Shown here: positions 18,950 through 28,267 of the stretch, piece after piece
Position numbering within the stretch: the first letter of the stretch is position 1
How the letters are laid out: each line of letters begins with the position of its first letter
Assembly (NCBI RefSeq): GCF_027925305.1
Contig: NZ_BSDR01000001.1
Location: forward strand, 4,110,501 to 4,174,500
Length of the DNA stretch: 64,000 nt
Reading direction: 5' to 3'
Origin: Desulforhabdus amnigena
GTDB taxonomy: Bacteria; Desulfobacterota; Syntrophobacteria; Syntrophobacterales; Syntrophobacteraceae
Translations under genes and position numbers: made by a program
The notes under the pieces: generated by a model
The model's database searches: none
Seen by the model: the letters and a program-made list of their open reading frames with translations, nothing else
Told to the model about the DNA's origin: nothing

Positions 18950-20884
18950 CTAGGGAGAAGACACCGGGACTAGTTCACCGTTTATGACCTGGAGGATTTG
19001 ATAGCTCCGGGTAAGATTTCCGTCGGGCGTAAATGAATAGACGCCGGCCACCCCTTCAAATTTGTGAATCTGGAAAAGACTCTGGAGCAACGAATACCTG
19101 TCTATGGAAGAGGGATCCAAAGCTGAGCGGGCGTTGAGCAAAAGCATGAGTGCATCATACGCCTGAGCCTCGAGGTAGGAGGGTTGAGACTGGTAAAGCT
19201 CCTGATAACGTTCTTTAAATGCCCGCACTCTTGGAGCCTGGCTGTCCGCATAAAAGGGAGTGGCGAAAATTGCCTGTTCCACGTAAACTCCTCCAGCCTC
19301 GACGATCGGGCCTTCTCCCCAAAGGTTGGTCCCCAAAAGCGTTACACCGACCACATTATTATAGGGTAACTGAGGGGCAATGAGTGAAACGGTCTGCACC
19401 TGGTCGGGGATGAATAAAGCTTCGAACGGAGTTGTTTGAACCCCCGTCGGAGGTGCGTTTTTCTCTGCAATGGTCATGAGCTTCTGGATTGGCTCTTTGA
19501 AGTCTGTACTCTTGTCCTTGTAGGAAACGCTGGCCATGAGCTCTCCTCCGAGTTCCCGCACCACTTCGCCAAAGATCTTCGAAAGGTTCTGGCCATAGCG
19601 GTCGTCAGGATACAGGGCGGCGAAACGAGTGTAGTGAAGCCTTTCCATGCAATATTGGACAAGGTTGCGTACCAGTTCCCGATTATCCAACATGAGGGGA
19701 ACTGCAAAAGTGTCGGGGTTGAGATCTTCTTCCCTTTGCGTCAATGAGAGCAGAGGAACGCCCAGTTTGTCGGCAACCGACGTCACAGCTTTTGCGGCTT
19801 TTGATCCCAAAGGCCCGACAACGGCCAGGACTCCATCTGTTTTGACCAACTCTTCAAATGACCGCACGGCTATGTTCGGGTCTGCCTGAGCATCTTTTAT
19901 GACCAGGGTGACCTGCTCATTGAAGTGTTGTGCGTTCCAATCGCCTTTAGCCAGGGAAATGCCCCTCAGAACCATTTCTCCGTAATTGGCGTAGGGACCA
20001 TTGACCGGTACAAGACAGCCCACCCGGTCCGGATTGAGGGGGAGAGATATTTCCGGAGCCGTTCCACGCAATGCAGCCTGAATAAAGGGTGCTATCGGAT
20101 GTGATGCATTCTGGCTCAGCAGAGTTCGTAAACGCTCTCGCGTCGCCTCGGATGGAGATTGCTGCATCTCGATTTGCGCTGCCCTGAAGTCGATGAAAAC
20201 TTGCATGAATGGATTGGGGTTCTTCTTGAGGAGCTTGTTCAGGGTTTGCATGTCTCTGTCCTTGAGAAGAGAATTCATCGCTTTGGTCAGAGCTTTTTTC
20301 TCTTCAGGGGTACGGGCAACCGCAAAACCGGCGGTCAACCAGTCGAAGGCAGTCTCAACGTCGCCTTCCGCTCCATAGTTGTCCGCCATGAACTCAGCCA
20401 GCTCAACCTGGACTTCGGGATGAGCAGAGGACGCCTCCCAAAGAGGAGATGCCTCTTTCATGACTTGCTTTTTCTTCCCTGTCATCCATTGAGCCCGGAG
20501 TTGATCTAAACGGGCGCGATGGATTCCATCCCATGAGGGGTAGGTATAAATCAAGTAATCATAATATTTTAATGCCTGTTCCGGCTGTCTCTGCTGCAAA
20601 TAAATATGGCCGATCTCATAGAGGGATTGGGCCGCGACGAGGTTATTGGGCCATGTTTGGGCAATGCGCTCCCATGTGCTGATGGCTTTTGGGATGTTCC
20701 CCATTTTTTTCTCTTTTTCCGCCTGCTGCAGCAGTGACTCCGCATCTCGGGGCGGTGCCTGAGTCGAAGCTGCTGGAGGAGCGGGTTCGTTATAAGAACG
20801 GGGAGCAGTTGCACAACTTGAAAGCAGAAAAAATGACAGGACAAAGAATACCCAGCAGTATTTTCTTCTCATAAGGCGCCTCAT
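18950..20884 (-). CDS. Lipoprotein with TPR and periplasmic-binding domains (LpoA-like)
   Basis: A 644-residue lipoprotein. The signal peptide ends in lipobox LSSC (Cys24). A Pro/Ala-rich linker leads to TPR-like helical repeats (about 45-260), then a type I periplasmic-binding fold (about 290-640) with motifs such as VGPLGSKAAKAV and YPDDRYGQ. This architecture matches LpoA-type activators of penicillin-binding proteins, though the binding domain is also that of branched-chain amino-acid ABC receptors. No ABC transporter is adjacent, which favours an envelope role. An alternative ATG at 20872 would shorten the signal by four residues. Confidence 0.75.
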   Translation of the reverse strand: MRRLMRRKYCWVFFVLSFFLLSSCATAPRSYNEPAPPAASTQAPPRDAESLLQQAEKEKKMGNIPKAISTWERIAQTWPNNLVAAQSLYEIGHIYLQQRQPEQALKYYDYLIYTYPSWDGIHRARLDQLRAQWMTGKKKQVMKEASPLWEASSAHPEVQVELAEFMADNYGAEGDVETAFDWLTAGFAVARTPEEKKALTKAMNSLLKDRDMQTLNKLLKKNPNPFMQVFIDFRAAQIEMQQSPSEATRERLRTLLSQNASHPIAPFIQAALRGTAPEISLPLNPDRVGCLVPVNGPYANYGEMVLRGISLAKGDWNAQHFNEQVTLVIKDAQADPNIAVRSFEELVKTDGVLAVVGPLGSKAAKAVTSVADKLGVPLLSLTQREEDLNPDTFAVPLMLDNRELVRNLVQYCMERLHYTRFAALYPDDRYGQNLSKIFGEVVRELGGELMASVSYKDKSTDFKEPIQKLMTIAEKNAPPTGVQTTPFEALFIPDQVQTVSLIAPQLPYNNVVGVTLLGTNLWGEGPIVEAGGVYVEQAIFATPFYADSQAPRVRAFKERYQELYQSQPSYLEAQAYDALMLLLNARSALDPSSIDRYSLLQSLFQIHKFEGVAGVYSFTPDGNLTRSYQILQVINGELVPVSSP

Positions 20885-20953
20885 TGCAGGTGGACTGATC
20901 CTCTCTTACTGATGATTCCAATACGTTGAAAAGAACGTATACCCCAAGAACAA

Positions 20954-20990
20954 GATTAAGGGCACATGAAAAATTCATGTGCCCTTAATC
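20954..20990. terminator. Perfect hairpin downstream of dnaK
   Basis: Two perfectly complementary 17 bp arms (20954-20970 and 20974-20990) around AAA. On the plus strand TTTT follows; on the minus strand the tail TTGTTCTTGG is only moderately T-rich. It lies about 140 nt after the dnaK stop and before the lipoprotein gene, so it probably ends the heat-shock operon. Confidence 0.65.
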
Positions 20991-21035
20991 TTTTATTGAA
21001 ATACCGGGTCCCGTTTACCTACCCGGCCTTCTCGT

Positions 21036-21054
21036 GTCGGGAACGAGTCCCGAC
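21036..21054. repeat. REP-like hairpin, GTCGGGA family
   Basis: GTCGGGA and TCCCGAC separated by 5 bp, in the dnaK 3' region. Confidence 0.5.
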
Positions 21055-21128
21055 CTGTCTTTTCATGGTTCGTCTTGACTGCCTGGTCATGTGACGGAAA
21101 AAGAACAACGCTCAGAAATATCTTTGAA

Positions 21129-23042
21129 TCATTTATCTTTCACTTCTTCAAAGTCAGCGTCCACCACATCCTCCTCGGGTTTTTTCCCAGCTCCGGCGGC
21201 CCCTTCACCAGCTCCTGCGGCGCCCGCCTGCTGCTCCGAAGCACGCTTATATGCCTCTTCCGCAACCTTATGAGAAATCTGCATCAGTTGATCCACTTCT
21301 CGCTGAATGGCGTCGCGGTCTTCGCCTTCCATCGCCTTTTTGAGTCTCTCTATTTGAGATTCGATGTCCTGGCGTGTTTTTGCATCGACTTTATCTCCCA
21401 TGTCCCGCATGGTCTTTTCTGTGCTGTAGATGAGGGAGTCCGCCTGATTCCTCGCTTCAATCAGTTCACGCTTTTTCTTGTCTTCAGCGGCATGTATTTC
21501 GGCTTCTTTCACCAGGTTTTTGATCTCTTCATCGCTGAGACCGCTGGATGCCGTGATTTGAATGGATTGTTCTTTCAGCGTGGCCATATCCTTGGCGGAG
21601 ACATGCACGATACCGTTGGCATCGATGTCAAAGGTCACCTCGATCTGGGGGATTCCGCGCGGCGCAGGTGGAATGCCCACCAGCTCGAATCTCCCCAATG
21701 TCTTATTGTTTGCAGCCATCTCCCGTTCGCCCTGGAGCACATGGATCGAAACGGCCGTCTGGTTGTCGGCTGCAGTCGAAAAGATCTGACTCTTTCGAGT
21801 GGGAATCGTTGTATTCCGCTCGATCAACTTGGTCATGACTCCGCCGAGAGTCTCAATGCCAAGAGAAAGAGGGGTTACGTCCAGCAAGAGTACGTCTTTG
21901 ACATCCCCTTTGAGCACTCCGGCCTGAATCGCGGCGCCAACAGCCACCACTTCGTCGGGATTCACTCCCTTGTGAGGTTCTTTTCCAAAAAATTCCTGAA
22001 CCTTCTGCTGAACACGGGGCATACGGGTCATACCGCCCACGAGAATGACTTCGTCGATGTCGGAACGGCTGAGACCTGCATCGCGCAGAGCTTGTTCCAT
22101 GGGGGGAACGACTCGATCGACGAGTTCTTCTACGAGGGATTCGAACTTGGCTCGACTGAGCTTGATATTCATGTGTTTGGGGCCCGAAGCGTCCGCAGTG
22201 ATGAAGGGGAGATTGATTTCCGTTTCCATGGTGGAAGAGAGTTCTATCTTGGCTTTTTCTGCAGCCTCTTTCAGCCGCTGCAGAGCCATCTTGTCGTTAC
22301 GCAGATCAATCCCATAGTCTTTCTTGAACTCGTCTGCCAGCCAGTCTATGACCCTCTGATCAAAGTCTTCACCGCCCAGGTGCGTGTCGCCGTTGGTCGA
22401 CTTGACCTCAAAAACACCTTCGCCGATTTCCAGGATAGAGATGTCATACGTTCCACCCCCCAAATCGAATACGGCGATCTTCTCATCTTTTTTCTTGTCC
22501 AGGCCGTAGGCCAGGGAAGCAGCGGTAGGTTCGTTGATGATGCGCAGTACATTGAGTCCCGCAATTTTGCCCGCGTCCTTGGTAGCCTGGCGCTGGCTAT
22601 CATTGAAATATGCAGGCACCGTGATGACTGCGTCCGTCACCTTTTCGCCCAGGTAATCTTCCGCGGTCTGCTTCATTTTCATCAGGATGAAAGCGGATAT
22701 CTCCGTAGGGCTGTAGTCTCGCCCGCGAATCCGCAGGTGAGCATCACCGTTGGCTGCTTTGACGATCTTATAGGGAAGGATTTTCACATCCTGCTGAATC
22801 TCTTTTGAATCGTACTTACGTCCGATCAGACGCTTTACCGCGAATATCGTATTTTCCGGATTGGTGATGGCCTGCCGTTTTGCAACCTGCCCAACCAGGC
22901 GTTCTCCACTTTCGGTAAAAGCTACCATCGAAGGAGTGGTGCGCCCTCCTTCCGAATTGGGCAGCACTTTGGGGTCTTTCCCTTCCATGATGGCAACCAC
23001 GGAGTTTGTGGTTCCAAGGTCAATGCCTATGATCTTGCTCAT
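21129..23042 (-). CDS. dnaK: Chaperone DnaK (Hsp70)
   Basis: ATP-driven protein-folding chaperone. The 637-residue product starts with GIDLGTTNS (phosphate-binding loop), has the conserved [13 protein letters not shown] and DLGGGTYD motifs, and ends with a Gly/Ala-rich segment and the EEVKDK tail (a variant of the usual EEV-type end). Start ATG 23042 follows AAAGGGAGG. Third gene of the hrcA-grpE-dnaK operon, 193 nt after grpE. No dnaJ follows in the window. Confidence 0.98.
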   Translation of the reverse strand: MSKIIGIDLGTTNSVVAIMEGKDPKVLPNSEGGRTTPSMVAFTESGERLVGQVAKRQAITNPENTIFAVKRLIGRKYDSKEIQQDVKILPYKIVKAANGDAHLRIRGRDYSPTEISAFILMKMKQTAEDYLGEKVTDAVITVPAYFNDSQRQATKDAGKIAGLNVLRIINEPTAASLAYGLDKKKDEKIAVFDLGGGTYDISILEIGEGVFEVKSTNGDTHLGGEDFDQRVIDWLADEFKKDYGIDLRNDKMALQRLKEAAEKAKIELSSTMETEINLPFITADASGPKHMNIKLSRAKFESLVEELVDRVVPPMEQALRDAGLSRSDIDEVILVGGMTRMPRVQQKVQEFFGKEPHKGVNPDEVVAVGAAIQAGVLKGDVKDVLLLDVTPLSLGIETLGGVMTKLIERNTTIPTRKSQIFSTAADNQTAVSIHVLQGEREMAANNKTLGRFELVGIPPAPRGIPQIEVTFDIDANGIVHVSAKDMATLKEQSIQITASSGLSDEEIKNLVKEAEIHAAEDKKKRELIEARNQADSLIYSTEKTMRDMGDKVDAKTRQDIESQIERLKKAMEGEDRDAIQREVDQLMQISHKVAEEAYKRASEQQAGAAGAGEGAAGAGKKPEEDVVDADFEEVKDK

Positions 23043-23235
23043 CCAAATAGCCTCCCTTTATTTTATGAATTCAGATTCCAAACGATTCAAATTGGTTTTG
23101 CCTTCGGTCTTCAACAAACCGAAGCGGAAAAAATCTTATCTCTTAAAACAAAATATCGTGAATGATACTTTTACTGCCAAATGACATCGTGTCATTGAAT
23201 GAATGTGAATGACCGCCTTCTGTATCGCATCCTCC

Positions 23236-23796
23236 TCATGAAGATGAGGAAGCCTTGGAAACTACGACCATAGCGGCACGGAGGAGACGATCGTTCAAAG
23301 TGTAACCTTTGCGAAACTCTTGTAATACAGTATTTTCCGGGTATTCCTCATTTTCCTGTTGCATGACGGCTTCGTGATAATTGGGATCGAAGGGTTTGCC
23401 GACCGATTCAAAGGAATTACACCCGAATTTGCTCAGTGTTTCGGCGAAAGCCTTCAGAGTCATGCGGACCCCTTCCAAGAGGCCCTCCAAATCCGAGTCG
23501 TTCTCCCCATGTTGAACCGCCCGTTCCAGGTTGTCTATCACTGGAAGCAGTTCACGGATGAGATTTTCATTGGCAAAACAAATTCCGTCGGATTTTTCAC
23601 GCTCCAGCCTCTTGCGCGTATTCTCATTTTCCGCAGCCATGCGCAACAAGCGGTCCTGAAGCTCTTTGAGTTCCTCGTTCTTTTTTGCCAGCAACTCTTC
23701 CAGGCTCTCTTCCTCAATGGGAGTTTCACCTACAGCTTCCTCTGACGGTTCCGCTTCCTCGTTGCTGCGCTCTTCCTGTTTTTCTTCATCGGCCAT
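23236..23796 (-). CDS. grpE: Nucleotide exchange factor GrpE
   Basis: Releases ADP from DnaK. 186 aa, with an acidic N-terminal tail (EEAEPSEEA), a long helical coiled coil through residue 90, and the conserved C-terminal beta domain (FDPNYHEAVMQ, YTLNDRLLRAAMVVVSK). The start follows GGAGG. It lies between hrcA and dnaK in the CIRCE-controlled operon. Confidence 0.96.
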   Translation of the reverse strand: MADEEKQEERSNEEAEPSEEAVGETPIEEESLEELLAKKNEELKELQDRLLRMAAENENTRKRLEREKSDGICFANENLIRELLPVIDNLERAVQHGENDSDLEGLLEGVRMTLKAFAETLSKFGCNSFESVGKPFDPNYHEAVMQQENEEYPENTVLQEFRKGYTLNDRLLRAAMVVVSKASSSS

Positions 23797-23887
23797 ATAT
23801 CGGTAACCTCCCTGCGGACAATTTAGCCTTTTTTAAGCATGAACATGCTTTATAACAAGGTTCCCCATCCCGCAAGATCATAAAAAA

Positions 23888-24934
23888 CTAATAGCCTTCA
23901 GGTTCTTCCATAAGCTGGCTCAGAAGGCTGGCTGTAAATTCAACCACGGGGATAATCCTTGAATAGTCCATTCTCACCGGCCCAATAACGCCCAGAACTC
24001 CCAAAAGGGTATCTCCCCGCCGATACGGAGAGGAGATCAAACTGATCTCCTGGAGTTCCTGAAGCTCGCTCTCCTGGCCCAAAATAATCTGAACCCCCTG
24101 AGAAACTTTCAGCGTTTTATCCAGAAGCCGTATGATCCTGGATTTATCCTCGAAAGCTTCGAAAAGACGACGCATTCGCTCCACATCGCTGAACTCGGGG
24201 TTATTGAGCAAATTGGTCTGCCCCTCAATGTAGATATCGCTTTTCTCCAGTGCGGATTGGAAAAAGTGCCGGGAAATCTTCAGCGCACGCGAGTAAAGCT
24301 GATCGAAGAGTACTTTCTCTTTCCGCATCTCGTTCAGAATGCGCTCTTTGGCTTCTCCCAAAGGGATATCCTCGAGGAGTTCATTCAGATAACGCCCATA
24401 CTTATCCAGCTCATCCTGGGTAATATCCTCTTCCCAGTCCAGAACCGCATGATGCACCAGCCCGGATTTCGAGATAAGGATAGCCATGATCTGGTGGGGT
24501 CTCAACCGAATGAATTCTATTTGCTTCAACCGCGTCAGCGAAATCTTTGGCCACAAAACAACGCCCGCCTGTTTGCAGAACCTGGAAAGTATTCGAGAGG
24601 TCCGCTGTAGCAGTGCCTTCATATCCTTTTGTGTTTCCTGCAAAGCTTGACGAATGAGGCGGCGTTCCTCTTCCTCCATTTCCTTAAATTTCATTATGGA
24701 GTCGAGATAAAATCTAAGGCCTTTTTCCGTGGGCACGCGCCCGGCAGAAGTATGAGGTTGCTGAAGGAAGCCCATCTCCTCCAAATCTGCCATGACATTC
24801 CGGATGGTCGCCGAACTCACCTTCAGCCCGTAGCGCTTGGATATGGTCCGCGATCCTACCGGCTCTCCACTCTGAATGTGGTCGGTAATGACAGCTTCCA
24901 GCACCTGTTGGTCACGTTTTGTAAGTTCGGTCAC
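23888..24934 (-). CDS. hrcA: Heat-inducible transcription repressor HrcA
   Basis: Represses class I heat-shock genes by binding CIRCE, with GroEL activity setting the level of repression. The N-terminal winged helix (VTELTKRDQQVLEAVI through SSATIRNVMADLEEMG) is followed by the GAF-like inserted dimerisation domain. I place the start at GTG 24934 (348 aa), 6 nt after GGAGAG; the frame remains open upstream to 24967, but that would begin inside CIRCE. First gene of hrcA-grpE-dnaK, autoregulated. Confidence 0.95.
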   Translation of the reverse strand: MTELTKRDQQVLEAVITDHIQSGEPVGSRTISKRYGLKVSSATIRNVMADLEEMGFLQQPHTSAGRVPTEKGLRFYLDSIMKFKEMEEEERRLIRQALQETQKDMKALLQRTSRILSRFCKQAGVVLWPKISLTRLKQIEFIRLRPHQIMAILISKSGLVHHAVLDWEEDITQDELDKYGRYLNELLEDIPLGEAKERILNEMRKEKVLFDQLYSRALKISRHFFQSALEKSDIYIEGQTNLLNNPEFSDVERMRRLFEAFEDKSRIIRLLDKTLKVSQGVQIILGQESELQELQEISLISSPYRRGDTLLGVLGVIGPVRMDYSRIIPVVEFTASLLSQLMEEPEGY

Positions 24935-24960
24935 GAGCGACTCTCCATTCAATAGATAAA

Positions 24961-24987
24961 TTAGCACTCCTTGAAGATGAGTGCTAA
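24961..24987. promoter_or_regulatory. CIRCE operator (HrcA binding site)
   Basis: TTAGCACTC, nine bases, then GAGTGCTAA: an exact match to the CIRCE consensus. It lies 26 bp before the hrcA start, so it controls hrcA-grpE-dnaK. Confidence 0.98.
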
Positions 24988-25448
24988 ACTAACCTAGTAA
25001 TGTCGCATCATTTTGTCAAGTCACACATGAACATTATCGCTGTTTGAACGATGAATTTATGATGCGCCTGAATTCAGGCTTTACTGGGAGGGCAGTCATG
25101 ACGCGAAAAAAGCAAAATTGAAGAAGGGGGGGAGTCAGGAAGGAGGAGGGGGAAACCTGACTCCCCCCGAGGAGGAAAGAGTTTTCTTTCCATTGATAAT
25201 GATAACTCATGAGTCAAGAGGTTTATAGGGGAAAAGGTTCATAGCTCATGGCAACAGCGGTCGTCAGGGTGACAGAGACAATGATTCTTGCCGATCAAGC
25301 GAATAGATTCATTTGACCTGAAGCGCTTTTGGGAGTAATCCGTGTTATCTGCTGACGTACGGCTCCTCTCGTAGGGGAGTGATGGGTTGAGACTGTTCTC
25401 CTGCGAAAATAACAATCCAGGAAGATCTGCTGAAGGGGGGTATCTAGG
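24988..25448. other. Intergenic region with a G-rich hairpin
   Basis: No gene seen. The main structure is a perfect 13 bp inverted repeat, GGGGGGAGTCAGG (25127-25139) and its complement (25156-25168), around a purine-only 16-base loop containing AAGGAGG. It is followed by a second GAGGAGG purine tract. It is upstream of the glycine-zipper lipoprotein gene, possibly in its leader. Confidence 0.6.
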
Positions 25449-25673
25449 ATGAAGTCCTGTAGGATTCTGGTGGTTCTGGTTTTGGTCTTCTCTCTTTTTG
25501 GTTGTGCCGGAATGTCACGGACTGAACAACGCATATTGAGCGGCAGCGCCATTGGGACGGCGGCCGGCGTTGGGGCTGCGGCCATTGTGGGCGGTTCTCT
25601 CGCTGTGGGCGCCGTAGCCGGGGCTGCTGCCGGGGCTGTTGGTGGAGTAGTGGTCGATCAGCTCCAAAAGTAA
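25449..25673 (+). CDS. Small glycine-zipper lipoprotein
   Basis: 74 residues: signal peptide ending in lipobox LFGC (Cys19), then a run of GxxxG/GxxxA repeats (AIGTAAGVGAAAIVGG through AAGAVGGVVV) typical of glycine-zipper outer-membrane lipoproteins such as OsmB or SlyB. A GGGGGG tract precedes ATG 25449. Probably envelope-associated and stress-linked; exact role unknown. Confidence 0.8.
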   Translation: MKSCRILVVLVLVFSLFGCAGMSRTEQRILSGSAIGTAAGVGAAAIVGGSLAVGAVAGAAAGAVGGVVVDQLQK

Positions 25674-25794
25674 GGTGATTCGCATCGGAGTCGTTGAATC
25701 CGGATGGCCTTCATTCATTGCGTGGCCATTTATATGGTGTGAAGGGTAGGCTGGATTCGGTGGTTGGGCCCGACTCATTGTTGACCGGAGATTG

Positions 25795-25843
25795 CCGAGC
25801 GAAACCCAAGATGAAAGCTTTCTTCTCGTTGGGTTTCGCTCGG
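25795..25843. repeat. Long hairpin between convergent genes
   Basis: CCGAGCGAAACCCAA and its perfect complement (25795-25809, 25829-25843) enclose a loop with GAAAGCTTTC. It sits between the convergent glycine-zipper and Nudix/desulfurase genes and may act as a bidirectional terminator or be a REP-type repeat. Confidence 0.6.
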
Positions 25844-25883
25844 AAGATGCGACTTGCAATTCCTGCCGTCCGTTTCAACCGGA

Positions 25884-27500
25884 CTACGCTTGTCTCGCGC
25901 AATCCCGTACGGCGGAAGAGATATCCTCCATTGCGCGATCGATTTCTTCTGCCGTAGTGAAACGCCCCACCGAAAACCGGATGGTCCCCATTGCATATTC
26001 CAGAGGGATGCCCATCGCTTTGAGTACGCTCGATACCTGCACTCCTTCACTATGGCATGCTGCACCGGCGGAAGCGGCAACGTTCCGCATCCCGGCAAGA
26101 ATAACGTTGGCTCCAACTCCCTTGAAGCTGACACTGGAAGTGTTGGGCAGTCTCATTTCCGGATGGCCGTTGATTCTGATGTCGGCAAATTCGCCCTTCA
26201 AACGGGTTTCCAGCAGATCTCGCATTTTTTGCAAGTGTTCCCGATAGCTTTGAGAATTCTCGCCGACCATCTGAAAGGCTTCTCCCAATCCCACAATTTC
26301 TATGACATTTTCCGTACCTGCCCGCATGTTCCTTTCGTGATTTGCACCATGAATCAGTTTTTCAAGTCGAACGCCCGATCGAATGAACAATCCTCCAATT
26401 CCTTTGGGAGCATAGAGCTTATGTCCTGCCACTGAAAGGAGATCCACTCCCAGGTCATCCACATGAACCGGGATTTTGCCTATGGACTGAGCGGCATCCG
26501 TGTGGACCAGGATTCCGTGCCGATGGGCAATGAGGCTGATTTCCCTGATGGGTTCAATGGTGCCCACTTCGTTGTTGGCATGCATGACGGTGATCAGAAT
26601 GGTTTTGGGTGTGATGGCTTCTTCGAGTTCTTGCAGGTTTACCCGGCCGTAGGAGTCGACGGGCAGATAAGTCACCTCGTAACCCAATCCTTCCAGGTAG
26701 CGGCAAACTTCTGTTACAGCAGGATGTTCCACGGATGACGTTATGATGTGATTGCCTTTGCCCAGATAGGCGCGCGCAACGCCCTTTATGGCGTAATTGT
26801 TGGATTCCGATCCGCCGCTGGTGAAAATGAATTCATCCGGGGTGCAGTGGAGCACTTCTGCAATCTGTTTTCGTGCTCTCTCGACAGCGGATTTGGCTTT
26901 GGTTCCAAAGACGTGGCTGCTGGATGGGTTCCCGAAGTGCTCATGGATAAAAGGCAGCATGGCTCCGGCGACTTGCGGATCAATGGGAGTGGTTGCGTTA
27001 TAATCCAAATAAATGGGTTTCAATTTTGACTCCTTTTTTAAGCATTCCCCGTTTGACTCGGTTTTTCTTTCGATCAGCTTCCTGACGAAGGGGATGTCTG
27101 CGGGGGCAAAATCATAATCCTTCATATCCTCCACGGAAACCCATTCGATAGCTTCATGAACGGTTGGGACCATTTCACCGCTTTCCCAAAAAGTCTCATA
27201 GGCAAGCAACCTTATGGAATCTTGAGAGTAATGGTAAATACTTTCCCAGAGAAAAGCACCGATACGGACTTCAATTTGAAGTTCTTCCTTGATTTCCCGC
27301 TTCAGACATTCTTCAGGGGTTTCCCCCACCTCGACCTTTCCCCCCGGAAATTCCCACTTGAATTCCTGGTGGGTTCCGGCCCTGCGTCGGGCAATGAGAA
27401 TACGGCCTTCTCGAATCAAAATAGCGGCTGTTACAGTTTTCAATAGATTTCCTTTCAAAAAACGATCAAAACATGAGGCTTTCAGTATAAACATTTTCAT
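25884..27500 (-). CDS. Nudix hydrolase / cysteine desulfurase in one reading frame
   Basis: 538 codons without a stop encode two complete domains. Residues about 20-150 are a MutT-like Nudix hydrolase with the Nudix box beginning GGKVEVGE at 53-60 and REIKEEL at 68-74. Residues 160-538 are a NifS/IscS cysteine desulfurase: His259 (SSVEHP), PLP lysine 361 (AGHK) and the catalytic Cys482 (AACHSEG). The first domain may really start at TTG 27443. AAGGAG at 27030-27035 stands 6 nt before TTG 27023, codon 160, where a free desulfurase would start. So a fusion, a free desulfurase, or both may be made. The desulfurase would supply sulfur for Fe-S clusters or tRNA thiolation. Confidence 0.85.
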   Translation of the reverse strand: MKMFILKASCFDRFLKGNLLKTVTAAILIREGRILIARRRAGTHQEFKWEFPGGKVEVGETPEECLKREIKEELQIEVRIGAFLWESIYHYSQDSIRLLAYETFWESGEMVPTVHEAIEWVSVEDMKDYDFAPADIPFVRKLIERKTESNGECLKKESKLKPIYLDYNATTPIDPQVAGAMLPFIHEHFGNPSSSHVFGTKAKSAVERARKQIAEVLHCTPDEFIFTSGGSESNNYAIKGVARAYLGKGNHIITSSVEHPAVTEVCRYLEGLGYEVTYLPVDSYGRVNLQELEEAITPKTILITVMHANNEVGTIEPIREISLIAHRHGILVHTDAAQSIGKIPVHVDDLGVDLLSVAGHKLYAPKGIGGLFIRSGVRLEKLIHGANHERNMRAGTENVIEIVGLGEAFQMVGENSQSYREHLQKMRDLLETRLKGEFADIRINGHPEMRLPNTSSVSFKGVGANVILAGMRNVAASAGAACHSEGVQVSSVLKAMGIPLEYAMGTIRFSVGRFTTAEEIDRAMEDISSAVRDCARQA

Positions 27501-27526
27501 CCATCTTCTCCATTACCCTCCATGAA

Positions 27527-27582
27527 CGGAGCGGTCGCAACGAAAAATGAAAAAACGCAAAGGAATGCAATGCAATAGGGAA
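27527..27582. repeat. Dispersed ~56 bp repeat, copy A
   Basis: Starts CGGAGCGGTCGCAACG and ends GCAATAGGGAA. A near-identical sequence lies at 37982-38036. Both are intergenic. Confidence 0.65.
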
Positions 27583-27763
27583 AGTGGGAAACGCTTTTGA
27601 AAAGCGATGTTATTACTATGAGCCATGAGCTATGAACCATGAGCCTTTTTTCATATAAAGAAAAGGGGCGTCATAGCCGACAGGATGGGATATTTTCTTT
27701 TGTGAGGGCATGAAAAACGAGCAGCATGATAGAAATCGCACCGTGAAGGGAGAAGAAGCCTGC

Positions 27764-28225
27764 ATGGATTTCAAACTGCTTTACTGGCACTGGCTTGTCT
27801 TTGGAATGGTCCTTGTGATCGCCGAATTGTTCATCCCGAGCTTTACCATTTTTTGGTTTGGACTGGGAGCTATTCTTCTCAGCGGGGTGCTCTGGTTGAT
27901 CCCGGATCTTGCTCTGAGCTGGCAGCTGTTCATCTGGGCTGTCGCTTCCAGCCTGTTCACGTTCCTTTGGTTCAAATTCTTCAGACCTCTGATGGCCGAC
28001 CGCACCAAGGCAGGTATTTCCAGGGAAGCCGTTCTGGGGGAAGTCGGACAGGTCATCAAGGTCCCAGAAGAAGGAAAGCGGGGCATCGTTCGTTTCACCA
28101 CGCCCATTTTGGGAGACGATGAATGGCCTTTTATCTGTGAAAGCAAAGTGAGTCTGGGGGAGCGGGTTGTTGTCAGGGATTTTTCCGGCAACACACTCAT
28201 TGTCGAGAGGAAGGAATCCGCGTAA
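27764..28225 (+). CDS. NfeD-like membrane protein
   Basis: Short-form NfeD: an N-terminal hydrophobic region with three or four transmembrane segments (about 8-80), then a C-terminal OB-fold domain (GEVGQVIKVPEEGKRG onward). These proteins pair with SPFH-domain proteins; the next gene, 42 nt away, is one. ATG 27764 (153 aa) gives the usual family N-terminus; an in-frame ATG at 27710 would add 18 polar residues. Start choice uncertain. Confidence 0.82.
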   Translation: MDFKLLYWHWLVFGMVLVIAELFIPSFTIFWFGLGAILLSGVLWLIPDLALSWQLFIWAVASSLFTFLWFKFFRPLMADRTKAGISREAVLGEVGQVIKVPEEGKRGIVRFTTPILGDDEWPFICESKVSLGERVVVRDFSGNTLIVERKESA

Positions 28226-28267
28226 TCATCTGAAGCATCTAAAAAATCTGGAGAGGAGGAGAAGGCT

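Noticed and set aside
21075-22808. 577-codon plus-strand ORF opposite dnaK
   Set aside because: Shadow of dnaK; no ribosome site and no similarity to known proteins.
24935-24967. Upstream start for hrcA
   Set aside because: Would start inside CIRCE; GTG 24934 has GGAGAG at the right distance.
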